64,000 bases of DNA. Source: Gemmatimonadota bacterium. Its GTDB lineage: Bacteria; Gemmatimonadota; Gemmatimonadetes; Longimicrobiales; Gaopeijiaceae. The translations under genes and the position numbers were made by a program. Location of the stretch: the NCBI GenBank assembly GCA_003559555.1, contig PWLA01000262.1, positions 1 to 64,000 on the forward strand, read 5' to 3'. Shown here piece after piece: positions 29,821 to 38,296 of the stretch. Each line of letters begins with the position of its first letter. Positions within the stretch are counted from its first letter, which is position 1. Below the pieces are notes generated by a model. The model was not told the DNA's origin, did not search any database, and saw only the letters and a program-made list of their open reading frames with translations.

Positions 29821-31034
29821 GCCGACCCCCGCTCCACCGAGAGGGCCACCGCGTTGCCGCCGCCCAGGCAGAGGGTGGCCAGTCCGGTCCGGGCATCCCG
29901 GTCTTCCATGGCATGGAGAAGGGTCACCAGGATCCGGGCGCCGGAGCAGCCGATGGGATGGCCCAGAGCCACCGCGCCTCCGTTCACGTTGACCCGCTCC
30001 GGGTCCATCCCCAGCTCCTTCATGTCGGCCAGCGCCTGGACCGCGAAGGCCTCGTTCACCTCGATGAGGTCGTAGTCGTCGATGGAGGCGCCGGTCCGCT
30101 CCATCAGGTTCCGCACCGCCGTGATGGGGGCAAAGAAGAGATCCTCGGGCTCGGTCCCGCCGGCTGCGTAGCCGTTGATCCGGGCCTGCACCTCCAGGCC
30201 GTGGGTTCGGGCGAACTCCAGAGAGGTCACCACCAGGGCGGCGGCCCCGTCGTTCAGGCCGGGGGCGTTGCCGGCGGTGACCACCAGCTCTTCGATCCCC
30301 TCCGGTGCGTCACGGGGAAAGGCGGGGCGGAGCCGTCCCAGAGCCTCCATCGAGGTGTCCCGCCGGGGACCTTCGTCGGTGTCCACCACCGTGGTACCCT
30401 TTCGACCCTCGATCTCCACCGGGACGATCTCCGCCTCGAACTTTCCGCCATCGATGGCGGCCACCGCCCGCTGGTGCGAGCGCAGGGAGAAGGCATCGGC
30501 CTCGTCCCGGCTGATTCCGGCCTTCTGGGCGGTGTACTCGGCGTGCCCACCCATGTGGCACTCCCCGAAGGAGCACCAGAGCCCGTCGTAGATCAGGCCG
30601 TCCTGGAGCTCCTGGTCACCGAACTTGACGCCGGTGCGAAGTCCCCGGGCATAGAAGGGGACGTTGGACATGGACTCGAATCCGCCGGCCACGATGGCCC
30701 GGGCATCCCCGGCCCGAATGGCCTGGGCCGCCAGCATCACCGCCTTGAGACCCGAACCGCACACCTTGTTGATGGTGACGGCGGGGATGGTAGCCGGGAG
30801 TCCGCCCCGGATGGCCGCCTGCCGCGCCGGTGCCTGCCCGGCCCCGGCCTGGACCACGTTGCCCAGGATCACCTCGTCGATCTCGCCGGCATCGACGCCG
30901 GAACGTTCCATGGCAGCGCGGACCGCCACGGCACCCAGAGCGGGTGCGCTGAGGGGACTGAGTCCACCGAGAAATCTCCCGACGGGGGTGCGGGCACCGC
31001 TGACGATGACCGGAGTGCGTGCGTCTTCGCTCAT
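29817..31034 (-). CDS. Acetyl-CoA C-acyltransferase (thiolase)
   Basis: The 405-residue protein starts at ATG 31034 after a CGGAGAG ribosome site; the frame stays open to 31442 but the extension is non-coding. It has the acylation cysteine motif '[18 protein letters not shown]' (about 88-105), '[20 protein letters not shown]' (His and second Cys) and '[11 protein letters not shown]'. Thiolases cleave 3-oxoacyl-CoA or condense acetyl-CoA. It heads the thiolase-hbd-acyl-CoA-dehydrogenase operon. Confidence 0.95.
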   Translation of the reverse strand: MSEDARTPVIVSGARTPVGRFLGGLSPLSAPALGAVAVRAAMERSGVDAGEIDEVILGNVVQAGAGQAPARQAAIRGGLPATIPAVTINKVCGSGLKAVMLAAQAIRAGDARAIVAGGFESMSNVPFYARGLRTGVKFGDQELQDGLIYDGLWCSFGECHMGGHAEYTAQKAGISRDEADAFSLRSHQRAVAAIDGGKFEAEIVPVEIEGRKGTTVVDTDEGPRRDTSMEALGRLRPAFPRDAPEGIEELVVTAGNAPGLNDGAAALVVTSLEFARTHGLEVQARINGYAAGGTEPEDLFFAPITAVRNLMERTGASIDDYDLIEVNEAFAVQALADMKELGMDPERVNVNGGAVALGHPIGCSGARILVTLLHAMEDRDARTGLATLCLGGGNAVALSVERGSA

Positions 31035-31242
31035 ATCTCTCCGAAGCCTGTTGCTGGATGTACGGGTCGGTCCGCGGCGACGGACCGCCCGAGGGGGGGC
31101 GGCCTTTGACCGGAGGAACGCTCCGGGCCGGGTCGCAGACCTGCTGTGGAATCGGCCGCCATCTCCCCACGGGGGGACTCGGCCGTTTCGGTCTTGGGTG
31201 GGATCGGGACCGGTCCCCGGTCTCCGAGCCGGGTAAAGATAG

Positions 31243-31266
31243 AAAAAAAGGGCGCTCAGGTCACCC
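31243..31266 (-). terminator. Compact Rho-independent terminator overlapping a stop codon
   Basis: On the minus strand GGGTG (31262-31266) pairs with CGCCC (31250-31254) around a 7-base loop, with one G-U pair, followed immediately by seven T (31243-31249). The stop codon of the metallo-hydrolase (31256-31258) lies inside the loop. It insulates the thiolase operon, whose first gene starts 208 bases further on. Confidence 0.6.
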
Positions 31267-32164
31267 TGCGACCCTCTTCGTCCAGCCGGCCCCACGGGAC
31301 CCACGGGTCGTGTTCGAAGACCAGAAGCCAGTCTTCGTCCCGGGCCTGCGTCCAGAGGGTGCGCTTCGACTCCAGGGTGACCAGGGGCTCCAGGTCGTAT
31401 CCCATGATCCACGGCAGAGGCACGTGGGCCGTGGTGGGACACACGTCGGCCAGGTAGAACGCGATCTCGCCGCCGGAGTGCACCTGGACGGATTGGTGGT
31501 GGGGCGTGTGACCCGGTGTGGGGATCAGGCGTACCCCCCGGGTCAGCTCGGTCTCGCCGTCCACCAGATCCCAGAGATCGGCGTCGGTTACCGCCTTGAA
31601 GTTGCGGGGGACGTAGCTGGCCCGAATCCGCTCGTTCCGCCGGCCGGCGAACGCCAGCTCCCGCTCCTGCACCACATAGCGGGCATCCGGAAAAGCGGGC
31701 ACGATCTCTCCGTCGTCCCGGATGACGGTGGCGCCGCCGGCATGGTCGAAGTGGAGATGCGTCAGGACCACCAGGTCGATCTGGGCCGGCTCGAACCCCG
31801 CCGTCCGGATCCCCTCCTCCAGGCGCGTGGGATCTCCGGGATTCTGGATGCCGTAGATGTCGCAGAACTTGTCATCCTCCTTGTTCCCCACCCCGGTGTC
31901 CACCAGGATGAGCGCCTCGGGCGCTTCGATGAGCAGGCATCGGAGGGCCAGGGGGATGCGGTGCCGCTCGTCCGGAGCGATCCGCTTCTCCCACAGGGGA
32001 CGGGGCACCACCCCGAACATGGCCCCACCATCCAGGCGCTGCAGGCCGGCCTCCACCGCATGAATCGTGATGCCGCCCACCTCCCTGGAACGGACCAGGG
32101 GAAGATCGTCCAGCTGGGGAATGGGGGCCGGGGGCTCGCGACGGGAGGCATCTGGATCGGGCAT
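31256..32164 (-). CDS. Metallo-beta-lactamase-fold hydrolase
   Basis: The protein has about 302 residues from ATG 32164; a GTG start slightly upstream is possible and neither start has a clear ribosome site. The zinc motif 'LTHLHFDHAGG' is present, followed by further ligands in 'PTPGHTPHHQSVQV' and 'DVCPTTAHVPLPWIMGYD'. These match the AHL-lactonase-like / glyoxalase II-like branch, but the substrate cannot be told from the sequence. No signal peptide is visible. It is the last gene of the rex-exonuclease group. Confidence 0.85.
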   Translation of the reverse strand: MPDPDASRREPPAPIPQLDDLPLVRSREVGGITIHAVEAGLQRLDGGAMFGVVPRPLWEKRIAPDERHRIPLALRCLLIEAPEALILVDTGVGNKEDDKFCDIYGIQNPGDPTRLEEGIRTAGFEPAQIDLVVLTHLHFDHAGGATVIRDDGEIVPAFPDARYVVQERELAFAGRRNERIRASYVPRNFKAVTDADLWDLVDGETELTRGVRLIPTPGHTPHHQSVQVHSGGEIAFYLADVCPTTAHVPLPWIMGYDLEPLVTLESKRTLWTQARDEDWLLVFEHDPWVPWGRLDEEGRRVT

Positions 32165-32267
32165 GGTCGACGCGGTTGGAGGCTCGGGAGGAACGGGTCC
32201 GACCTTCACAAGGTGGCACCCTTCCCGCCCTGGGGGAAAGCCCCCCGCACCCTGCGACGCGGCCTCG

Positions 32268-33065
32268 TCAGGACATGGCCCGCCGCAGCGCGTGCAGGTC
32301 GCCGATCCCCCGGGCTTCGGCCAGGTCCAGGAGCCGGAGAAGGAGTCGTGCCGTGGCCAGGGCATCGCCGTGCGCCCGATGTCGTCGCTGGACCGGGATC
32401 CGAAAGTGCCGGGTCAGGGCATCCAGATTGTAGCGCCGAAGCCGAGGAACCAGGAAACGCCCCAGGCGCACGGTGCACAGCCGTTCCAGGTCCGGCACAT
32501 CGCCGCTTGCCGCCAGGAGCTCGCCGCGAATGAAGCCCCAGTCGAAGGGGGCGTTGTGCGCCACGAAGATCCGCCCCTCGAGAGCACTTCGCACCTGCGG
32601 GGCCACCCCCTCGAAGGAGGGGGCCGAAGCGACCATCTGGTCGGTGATCCCGGTGAGTCCCTGGATTCGGGGCGGGATGAGCCGCCCGGGATTCACCAGC
32701 GTCTCCAGACTCTCCTCCACCTGACCGTGGGCCACGGTGACCACGGCCACTTCGGTGACCCGGTGCCCCCGGCTCCAGGCTCCTCCGGTGGTCTCCACAT
32801 CCACGACGGCATAGCGAAGGTGTCGCAGGGGAGGGCCCGGGATCGGCTCTGCCACGTTCAGATGCCACACTCCGCCCTGGTCCACCCGAAAGCGGGGATC
32901 GGAGCCCAGCAGGGTGAAAACCGCCCGCGCCGCCGCCTCCGGGGCCCCCCGGAGTCCCATGACCGCCTCGGCGACCTCCAGGGTGTGAGCGGGCCCTGTG
33001 GCCAGGAGCTGGGCGGCCCGCTGCACCAGGCCGGAGGGCGCCGTCTCCCTCCGGTCTCCCTTCAC
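32268..33065 (-). CDS. DEDDh 3'-5' exonuclease, DNA polymerase III epsilon-like
   Basis: I choose GTG 33065, overlapping the rex stop as GTGA; this gives 265 residues. Residues 1-75 form a small helical/winged region ('RAAQLLATGPAHTLEVAEAV'). The exonuclease domain (about 84-255) has 'YAVVDVETTG' (first Asp/Glu pair), 'VAHNAPFDWGFI' (Asp) and 'HRAHGDALAT' (His and Asp), a full DEDDh set. No polymerase or helicase domain is attached. It could proofread for a DnaE or act in repair. Confidence 0.88.
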   Translation of the reverse strand: MKGDRRETAPSGLVQRAAQLLATGPAHTLEVAEAVMGLRGAPEAAARAVFTLLGSDPRFRVDQGGVWHLNVAEPIPGPPLRHLRYAVVDVETTGGAWSRGHRVTEVAVVTVAHGQVEESLETLVNPGRLIPPRIQGLTGITDQMVASAPSFEGVAPQVRSALEGRIFVAHNAPFDWGFIRGELLAASGDVPDLERLCTVRLGRFLVPRLRRYNLDALTRHFRIPVQRRHRAHGDALATARLLLRLLDLAEARGIGDLHALRRAMS

Positions 33066-33721
33066 CCGCCTTCTCCGGAACCGAGTTCCGAGGCGGTACG
33101 CAGGGCAAAGGATAGGGCTTCCATCTCCAGCGTCAGGTTCACGTCGTTGACCACCACGTGGGACCCCAGGTGGAGCTGCACCGGAGCGAAATTCAGGATT
33201 CCGCGCACCCCGGCATCCACCAGCGCCTCGGCAGCGGCCTGTGCATCGGTGGCGGGGATGGCCAGAATGCCAAGCTCGGCCCGGCACTCCCGGACCAGCG
33301 TGGGAAGCGCCTCCACGGACTGGATCTTCACGCCGTTCCACCGACGGCCGACCTTGGCCGGATCCCGGTCCACCACGGCCACGATCTCGAAGCCCCGCTC
33401 TCGAAAATACGGGTACTCAAAGAGGGCCGACCCGATGCGCCCGGCCCCCACCAGTACCACGGGCCAGCGGCGCTGGAGGCCAAGGATGTCCCGGAGATGG
33501 TTCTGGAGGGGTGCCACCGAGTACCCGAGGCCCCGCTTCCCGAAAGAGCCGAAGCGGGAGAGGTCCTTGCGAACCTGCGCTGCGCTGGTCCCCGCCAGCT
33601 CGGCGAGCCGGCGGCTGGAGACGGTGGGTTCCGCCTGGTCGTCCAACCCCTCCAGGGCTCGCAGGTACAGGGAGAGGCGCCGGATGGTGGAATCGGAAAC
33701 CGCTGGTAAATCCGTGGACAC
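33062..33721 (-). CDS. rex: Redox-sensing transcriptional repressor Rex
   Basis: Rex represses fermentation and respiration genes and leaves DNA when NADH is high. The 219-residue protein has an N-terminal winged helix (about 10-80, with 'VSSRRLAELAGTSAAQVRKD' and 'FGSFGKRGLGYSV') and a Rossmann domain starting at 'VVLVGAGRIGSALFEY', then 'AVVDRDPAKVG' and 'LNFAPVQL'. A perfect Rex operator lies 52 bases upstream, at its own promoter. Confidence 0.96.
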   Translation of the reverse strand: MSTDLPAVSDSTIRRLSLYLRALEGLDDQAEPTVSSRRLAELAGTSAAQVRKDLSRFGSFGKRGLGYSVAPLQNHLRDILGLQRRWPVVLVGAGRIGSALFEYPYFRERGFEIVAVVDRDPAKVGRRWNGVKIQSVEALPTLVRECRAELGILAIPATDAQAAAEALVDAGVRGILNFAPVQLHLGSHVVVNDVNLTLEMEALSFALRTASELGSGEGG

Positions 33722-33772
33722 GGACCGGACGTCTGGGTTGAGGTGGCCTGGATCGGGGCGACGGCCGCCGTC

Positions 33773-33790
33773 TTGTGAAAATCTTCACAA
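33773..33790 (-). promoter_or_regulatory. Rex operator (ROP) at the rex promoter
   Basis: TTGTGAA (33773-33779) and TTCACAA (33784-33790) form a perfect 7-4-7 inverted repeat matching the known Rex consensus TTGTGAANNNNTTCACAA. It lies just downstream of the predicted -10 element and 52 bases before the rex start codon, where bound Rex would block transcription. Direct negative autoregulation is the simplest reading. Confidence 0.88.
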
Positions 33791-33799
33791 ATCAGGGGA

Positions 33800-33829
33800 A
33801 TAGTATCCCCCCGGCCGGCGTGTCGTCAA
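33800..33829 (-). promoter_or_regulatory. Promoter of rex
   Basis: On the minus strand TTGACG (33824-33829) and TACTAT (33800-33805) are separated by 18 bases. The Rex operator begins ten bases after the -10, around the expected transcription start. The rsmA stop codon lies 11 bases upstream of the -35. Confidence 0.55.
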
Positions 33830-33839
33830 CGGGGAACCT

Positions 33840-34664
33840 TCAGGGAAGGAGCCGTGCCATGGCGACGAATCCCTCCGGCGACACCGTCTCCGGCCGATCG
33901 GTGGGACGGGCTCCGGCGGCGGCCAGGAGATCAGCCAGGGCCTCGGGCCCCAGACCCAGGTCGGGATGGTCCTTCAGGATCTTGCGAAGCTGTTTTCGCC
34001 GCCACTGGAAGAGGGCCCGGGTCAACCGCCGGAGTGCCACCTCCTCGTCCGGGCTCAGGGGCGGGGGGACCAGGGGCCGGAGTCGAATCACCTCGGAGTG
34101 GACCCGGGGCCTGGGCCGAAAGACCTCCGGAGGCGCCCGGAGAACCCGCTCCACCGATGCCACCGCCCGGACCCCCACCGAGAGGGCGCCGTACTCCCCG
34201 GATCCGGGATCGGCCGCAATGCGCTCCGCCACCTCTCGCTGCACCATCAGGAGGATCTCGGCGGGCCGGGGCCGTTCCAGGAGATGAAAGAGGATCGGGG
34301 TGGTGACGTTGTACGGGATGTTCCCCACCACCTTCAGTCGAGACGGCTCGCCGGTGACCTCGGCCAGGTCCAGTTCCAGGATGTCACCCTGGATCACGAT
34401 CACATCGGGACGCCCCTGGAATTGCCGGGAGAGACGTCGGGCCAGGGCCCGGTCCAGCTCCACCAGGATGAGGCGCCCCCCCTGCACTTCCACCTCCCCA
34501 GCCAACCCCTGGGTGAGGGCACCCCGGCCGGGACCGATCTCCAGGACCGTTTCCCCTTTCCCCACCCGGGCCTCCTCCACGATCCGCCGCCGGAGGTTTC
34601 CGTCCACGAGGAAGTTCTGCCCCATGGACCGTCGGACCGGAGGAAACTCCGAGTCGGAGCTCAC
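33840..34664 (-). CDS. rsmA: 16S rRNA (adenine1518/1519-N6)-dimethyltransferase
   Basis: RsmA (KsgA) dimethylates two adenines near the 3' end of 16S rRNA. The 274-residue protein shows 'MGQNFLVDGNL' (about 14-24), the SAM motif 'VLEIGPGRGALTQGL', 'VVGNIPYNVTTPILFHLL' with the catalytic NIPY, and a helical C-terminal domain. The start is GTG 34664, overlapping the rsbU stop as GTGA. Confidence 0.96.
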   Translation of the reverse strand: MSSDSEFPPVRRSMGQNFLVDGNLRRRIVEEARVGKGETVLEIGPGRGALTQGLAGEVEVQGGRLILVELDRALARRLSRQFQGRPDVIVIQGDILELDLAEVTGEPSRLKVVGNIPYNVTTPILFHLLERPRPAEILLMVQREVAERIAADPGSGEYGALSVGVRAVASVERVLRAPPEVFRPRPRVHSEVIRLRPLVPPPLSPDEEVALRRLTRALFQWRRKQLRKILKDHPDLGLGPEALADLLAAAGARPTDRPETVSPEGFVAMARLLP

Positions 34665-36244
34665 ACCTTCAGGACCAGGGCGGTGCGGTCATCCGCTTCC
34701 CCACCGGCTTCCTCCCCCTCGGCCAGGAGGAAGAGGGCCTCGACGATCCCGTACGCCGGAGCCTCGCGGGTCTCCACCGCCTCGTCCACAAGCCGCTCCT
34801 CACCGGCCCTGCGGGAACCGGGGATGACCGGATCGGACAGGCCATCGGTAAAGAGGAGGAGCAGGTCCTCCCCGGACGTCCACGGGACCCGGGTCTCGTG
34901 GTATTCGCCGCCCTCGGCGATACCCATGGGCGGATCCATGGCCTCGAGGCGACTCCGGGACCCGTCCCCGCGGATGACGAAGGCATGGGGATGCCCGGCG
35001 TTGGCGTAGACCAGCTCACCGGCCTCCGGATCCACCACGGCATAGACCAGGGTGAGGTACATCTCGGTGCTCTCGAGCTCGTCCTGGAGCGCCTTGCCCA
35101 TCTCGTTCAGCACCTGGGCCGGGGACTCACGGTCCGGCGCGTAGATGGTGGCGGCACTGAGCGCCAGGGCCATGATGAGAGCGGCGGGAAAGCCGTGGCT
35201 GGACACGTCGCCCACCATGACGCCCACCCGACCCTCTGGAAGACGCAGGAGGTGGTAGAAGTCGCCCCCCACCGATTCCGCCGGACGGACGCGGGCAGCC
35301 AGCGCCTCGGGATCGAAGCCGTCAAGAGACGGCAGCAGCTTCATCTGGAGGTCGTGGGCCAGCTCCATCTCCCGACCCACCCGCTCCCGCTCCAGGCTCT
35401 CCCGGATCAGCCGGCTGTTCTCCAACGCCGCACCCACCTGGGAGGCAATGGCGGAAAGCAGCTTCTGATCCGAGGCCGTGAACCGACCGCCCCGCCGTCG
35501 ACCGATGAGGTTGATCACCCCCACCGTCCGCGCCGCCCCGTCGGGAGGCGTATAGCGAATGGGTACCGAGAGGATGGAGTCGCCCTGCTCCCGGCCCACC
35601 AGCCCGCTGTGCTGTGGAGTTTCCGAGGGGTCGGCCGCCAGGACCAGGGAGCGCCCCTCGCGGAAGACCTGGGAGGTGACCGCCGAGGGGTCGTCGGCGT
35701 CGAGTGGGCCGTCGCGGCCGTCGTCGCCCACCGAAGCCACCAGATGCAGACGGCCCTCGTCCGGCCGGTACACCCAGAGGGAGCCCCGACGGGCCGCAAG
35801 GACCCCACAGACCTCCGACAGGATGAGGCGGCTGGCCTCCTTCACCTGCAGGAGGGAGCCCAGCGTCTCGGCGATGAAGTAGAGGAGGTTGATCTCCTCG
35901 TACCGCTCCGATACCTCGTAGGTGAAGAAGCGGATCTCCTCGTGGTACTCGTAGAGCTGCTCCAACGAGGTCCGGAGCGCGTTGGCCGCCGACTGAACCG
36001 TGGTCGTCGCCGAGGTGCGGACCTCCAGGATCAGGTCCGAGCCGTTTCGGGTGGGCACCTCCAGGAGGATGGAGTCGTGGCGCGGTCCGGAATCCTCCTC
36101 GCCGGATGGGAAGAGGTGGAAGGGGTCCTCACCCTCCCGGGGAAACCAGAGGTGGAGGTTCAGGGAAAATCCCCGGCGAAACTCCTCCAGGACCTGAACA
36201 ACCGCATCCGGGAGAAGCTCCCGGGCGGTTCGGTCCGGGGTCAT
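34661..36244 (-). CDS. rsbU: RsbU-type PP2C phosphatase with GAF sensor domain
   Basis: The 527-residue protein has an N-terminal region of unknown fold (1-105), a GAF-like domain (about 118-275, 'INLLYFIAETLGSLLQV' to 'ASQVGAALENSRLI'), a short coiled linker ('ERVGREMELAHDLQMKLLPS') and a SpoIIE/PP2C domain (about 300-527). The metal Asp residues are in 'VGGDFYHLL', 'MVGDVSSHGFPAALIM' and 'LLLFTDGLSD'. Such phosphatases dephosphorylate an RsbV-type anti-anti-sigma factor, releasing a sigma factor. It directly follows rsbW and rsbV. The input to GAF is unknown. Confidence 0.92.
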   Translation of the reverse strand: MTPDRTARELLPDAVVQVLEEFRRGFSLNLHLWFPREGEDPFHLFPSGEEDSGPRHDSILLEVPTRNGSDLILEVRTSATTTVQSAANALRTSLEQLYEYHEEIRFFTYEVSERYEEINLLYFIAETLGSLLQVKEASRLILSEVCGVLAARRGSLWVYRPDEGRLHLVASVGDDGRDGPLDADDPSAVTSQVFREGRSLVLAADPSETPQHSGLVGREQGDSILSVPIRYTPPDGAARTVGVINLIGRRRGGRFTASDQKLLSAIASQVGAALENSRLIRESLERERVGREMELAHDLQMKLLPSLDGFDPEALAARVRPAESVGGDFYHLLRLPEGRVGVMVGDVSSHGFPAALIMALALSAATIYAPDRESPAQVLNEMGKALQDELESTEMYLTLVYAVVDPEAGELVYANAGHPHAFVIRGDGSRSRLEAMDPPMGIAEGGEYHETRVPWTSGEDLLLLFTDGLSDPVIPGSRRAGEERLVDEAVETREAPAYGIVEALFLLAEGEEAGGEADDRTALVLKV

Positions 36245-36681
36245 GCCGAGGCCGTACCCCGCAGGGCCTCCCCATCGGCGAGATGGAGCGTCAGCGTCAC
36301 CGAGTTGCCCCGGTCGTTGAAGTGCACCTCATCCATGAGCTGACGCATGAGAAACAGCCCCCGGCCACCCTCCCGGGTGAGGTTCCGGGGCGTGGTGGGG
36401 TCGGGAACTCCGTCGGGATCGAATCCCCTTCCCTGGTCGGTGACCCGGGCGATGACCCGCCCCGCCATCAAGGTGACCTCGACGCGAACCCGCTTGTGCG
36501 GATCCCGACCATTGCCGTAGATCATGGCGTTGGAGAGGGCTTCCACCAGGCTCACCCGGAAGTTGAGGCGCAGCTTGCGGGCCACCTCCTGACAGGTGGA
36601 GCACCGACCCACCACGAACTCCACCGCCTCCTCGATGCATCCGAGGTCGTTGGGGAGTTCAAAGACCAGCTCTCGTTCCAT
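36241..36681 (-). CDS. rsbW: RsbW-type anti-sigma serine kinase
   Basis: The 146-residue protein is a GHKL-fold kinase: 'LRLNFRVSLVEALSNAMIYGN' (N box, about 37-57), 'VTDQGRGFDPDGVPD' (G1 box) and 'REGGRGLFLMRQLMDEV' (G2 box). It binds and inhibits a sigma factor and phosphorylates RsbV. I choose ATG 36681 with GGAGG upstream; the frame stays open to 36774 over the rsbV gene. Its stop overlaps the rsbU start (ATGA). No sigma factor gene lies in the window. Confidence 0.9.
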   Translation of the reverse strand: MERELVFELPNDLGCIEEAVEFVVGRCSTCQEVARKLRLNFRVSLVEALSNAMIYGNGRDPHKRVRVEVTLMAGRVIARVTDQGRGFDPDGVPDPTTPRNLTREGGRGLFLMRQLMDEVHFNDRGNSVTLTLHLADGEALRGTASA

Positions 36682-36736
36682 CAGTGATCCAACCTCCACC
36701 TGAGGGAGAACGGAACCTACCCGTCCGATCGGACTG

Positions 36737-37069
36737 CTAGAAGCCCTCCAGGGCTTCCTCCCGGGAATCAGCAATCCGGAAGAGGGTGTCCAGCTTGGTG
36801 AGCTCGAAGAGGGTCCGGAGATCCTCGTTCAGGCTGGCCAGCCGGAGCTCGCCTTCCTGTTCCCGGATCTTCTTGGAGAGGCTCACCAGCACGCCCAACC
36901 CGGACGAATCAATATAGCCCGTCTTGGTGAAGTCCACGAGGAACTTCCGTTCCCCCTTCTCCAGCTCGTCCAGAACCGCCTTCTTCAGCTCCTGCCGGTT
37001 GCCGACGATCAGTTGACCGTCCACGTCCAGGACGGTGACATCGCCCTCACGGTTCACGTGAAACGCCAT
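36737..37069 (-). CDS. rsbV: RsbV-type anti-anti-sigma factor (STAS domain)
   Basis: The 110-residue protein is a single STAS domain. 'DFTKTGYIDSSGLGVLVSL' (about 46-64) has the phosphorylatable Ser in 'DSSGLG'. When unphosphorylated it binds RsbW and frees the sigma factor. It is first of three genes rsbV-rsbW-rsbU; AGGAG lies about 14 bases before the ATG. Confidence 0.93.
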   Translation of the reverse strand: MAFHVNREGDVTVLDVDGQLIVGNRQELKKAVLDELEKGERKFLVDFTKTGYIDSSGLGVLVSLSKKIREQEGELRLASLNEDLRTLFELTKLDTLFRIADSREEALEGF

Positions 37070-37200
37070 GGCTGTCTCGAAACTCCTGGACCCCGTGGGG
37101 TCCGGATGGATGAACGCCGACCCCGCAGCGTGCGGGCCACCTTCAGCTGTCGGCTCGTGACGGGAGACCGGGCGCTTGCTCCGGACACCTCGCCAAAAAA

Positions 37201-37237
37201 CTTAAAGAAAAGCCGCTCGGCCGGGCAAGGGAGGCCG
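37201..37237 (-). terminator. Possible terminator upstream of the rsbV operon
   Basis: In the 231-base gap between pta (stop at 37301) and rsbV, a 5-bp inverted repeat (37233-37237 with 37218-37222) is followed on the minus strand after six bases by CTTTTCTTT. A run of six T (37194-37199) comes soon after. The stem is short, so this is a weak call. I see no convincing promoter for rsbV in this gap. Confidence 0.3.
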
Positions 37238-37300
37238 ACGCGCCCGACCGGGCCGCCCCGGCGTACCCGGGACTCGACGTGAGTTCCACGGGCCTGCGGC

Positions 37301-38293
37301 TCAATCGGCCATGAGGCTGGTGATGCATGCCACGTTCACGATGTCTTCGGCGGTGGCGCCCCGGGAGAGGTCGTTGCAGGGCTGCCGGAGCCCCTGAATG
37401 ATGGGCCCGATGGCCTCGGCAGCCCCCAGCCTCTGGACCAGCTTGTAGGCGATGTTGCCGGCGTCCAGGTCGGGAAAGACCAGGACGTTGGCCTCGCCCC
37501 CCACTGCCGAGTGGGGCGCCTTGCGCCGGGAGACGGCCTCCACCAGGGCCGCGTCGGCCTGGAGTTCGCCGTCGGAGGGGACCCCGGGCTCCATGTCCCG
37601 GAAGAGGGCCAGCGCTTCTCGCACCTTCTCCACCGATGGCCCCTCTGCACTGCCCTTGGTGGAGTACGAGAGGAAGGCCACTGTGGGGGAATCCCCCACC
37701 ACCTTGCGCCTGGCCCGGCTGGCCGCGGCCGCAATCTGGGCCAGCTGGGGTCCCGTGGGATCGGGCACCACCGCCGCGTCGGTGAAGGTGAGCACTTCGG
37801 GATCGGGCGAGCGGAAGGGGTCCACCACCATGTAGAAGGCCGAGGAGACCACCTTGATCCCATCGTCCGGCCCCACGCACCAGAGCGCGGCCCGCAGGAC
37901 GTCGGAGGTGCTGTTCACCGCTCCGGCCACCGAGCCGTGGACCTCCTGAAACCGGACCATGAGCGCGCCCCTGATGAGGGGCTCCCGGACCCGTTTCCGG
38001 GCGGTTGCCCTGTCCATTCCCCGGGCCCTCCGGAGCTCCAGGAGCGTTTCCACGTAGCGGCCGGAGCCCTCCCCGCGCCGGGGGTCCACCCCCTCCAGAT
38101 CATCGGGATCGCCGCCGACCGACTCGAGCTCGGAACGGATCCGGTCCGGGTCGCCCAGGACCACCGGATAGAGCAGCCCCTCGTCCTGGATGCGGGCCAC
38201 CGCCTCGATGGTTCTGGACTCCTCACCCTCGGGGAAGACGACCCTGCGGGGGCGGTCCCGGGCGCGTCGCCGGATCTCGGCCAGAAAGTCCAT
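37301..38293 (-). CDS. pta: Phosphate acetyltransferase
   Basis: Pta interconverts acetyl-CoA and acetyl phosphate. The 330-residue protein is the short PTA form without the N-terminal regulatory DRTGG region: 'VVFPEGEESRTIEAVARIQD' (about 18-37), 'VAGAVNSTSDVLRAALW', 'VVGDSPTVAFLSYSTKGSA' and 'ANVLVFPDLDAGNIAYKLVQRLG'. No acetate kinase is in the window, so its partner is unknown. It lies three bases after coaD. Confidence 0.94.
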   Translation of the reverse strand: MDFLAEIRRRARDRPRRVVFPEGEESRTIEAVARIQDEGLLYPVVLGDPDRIRSELESVGGDPDDLEGVDPRRGEGSGRYVETLLELRRARGMDRATARKRVREPLIRGALMVRFQEVHGSVAGAVNSTSDVLRAALWCVGPDDGIKVVSSAFYMVVDPFRSPDPEVLTFTDAAVVPDPTGPQLAQIAAAASRARRKVVGDSPTVAFLSYSTKGSAEGPSVEKVREALALFRDMEPGVPSDGELQADAALVEAVSRRKAPHSAVGGEANVLVFPDLDAGNIAYKLVQRLGAAEAIGPIIQGLRQPCNDLSRGATAEDIVNVACITSLMAD

Positions 38294-38296
38294 GGC

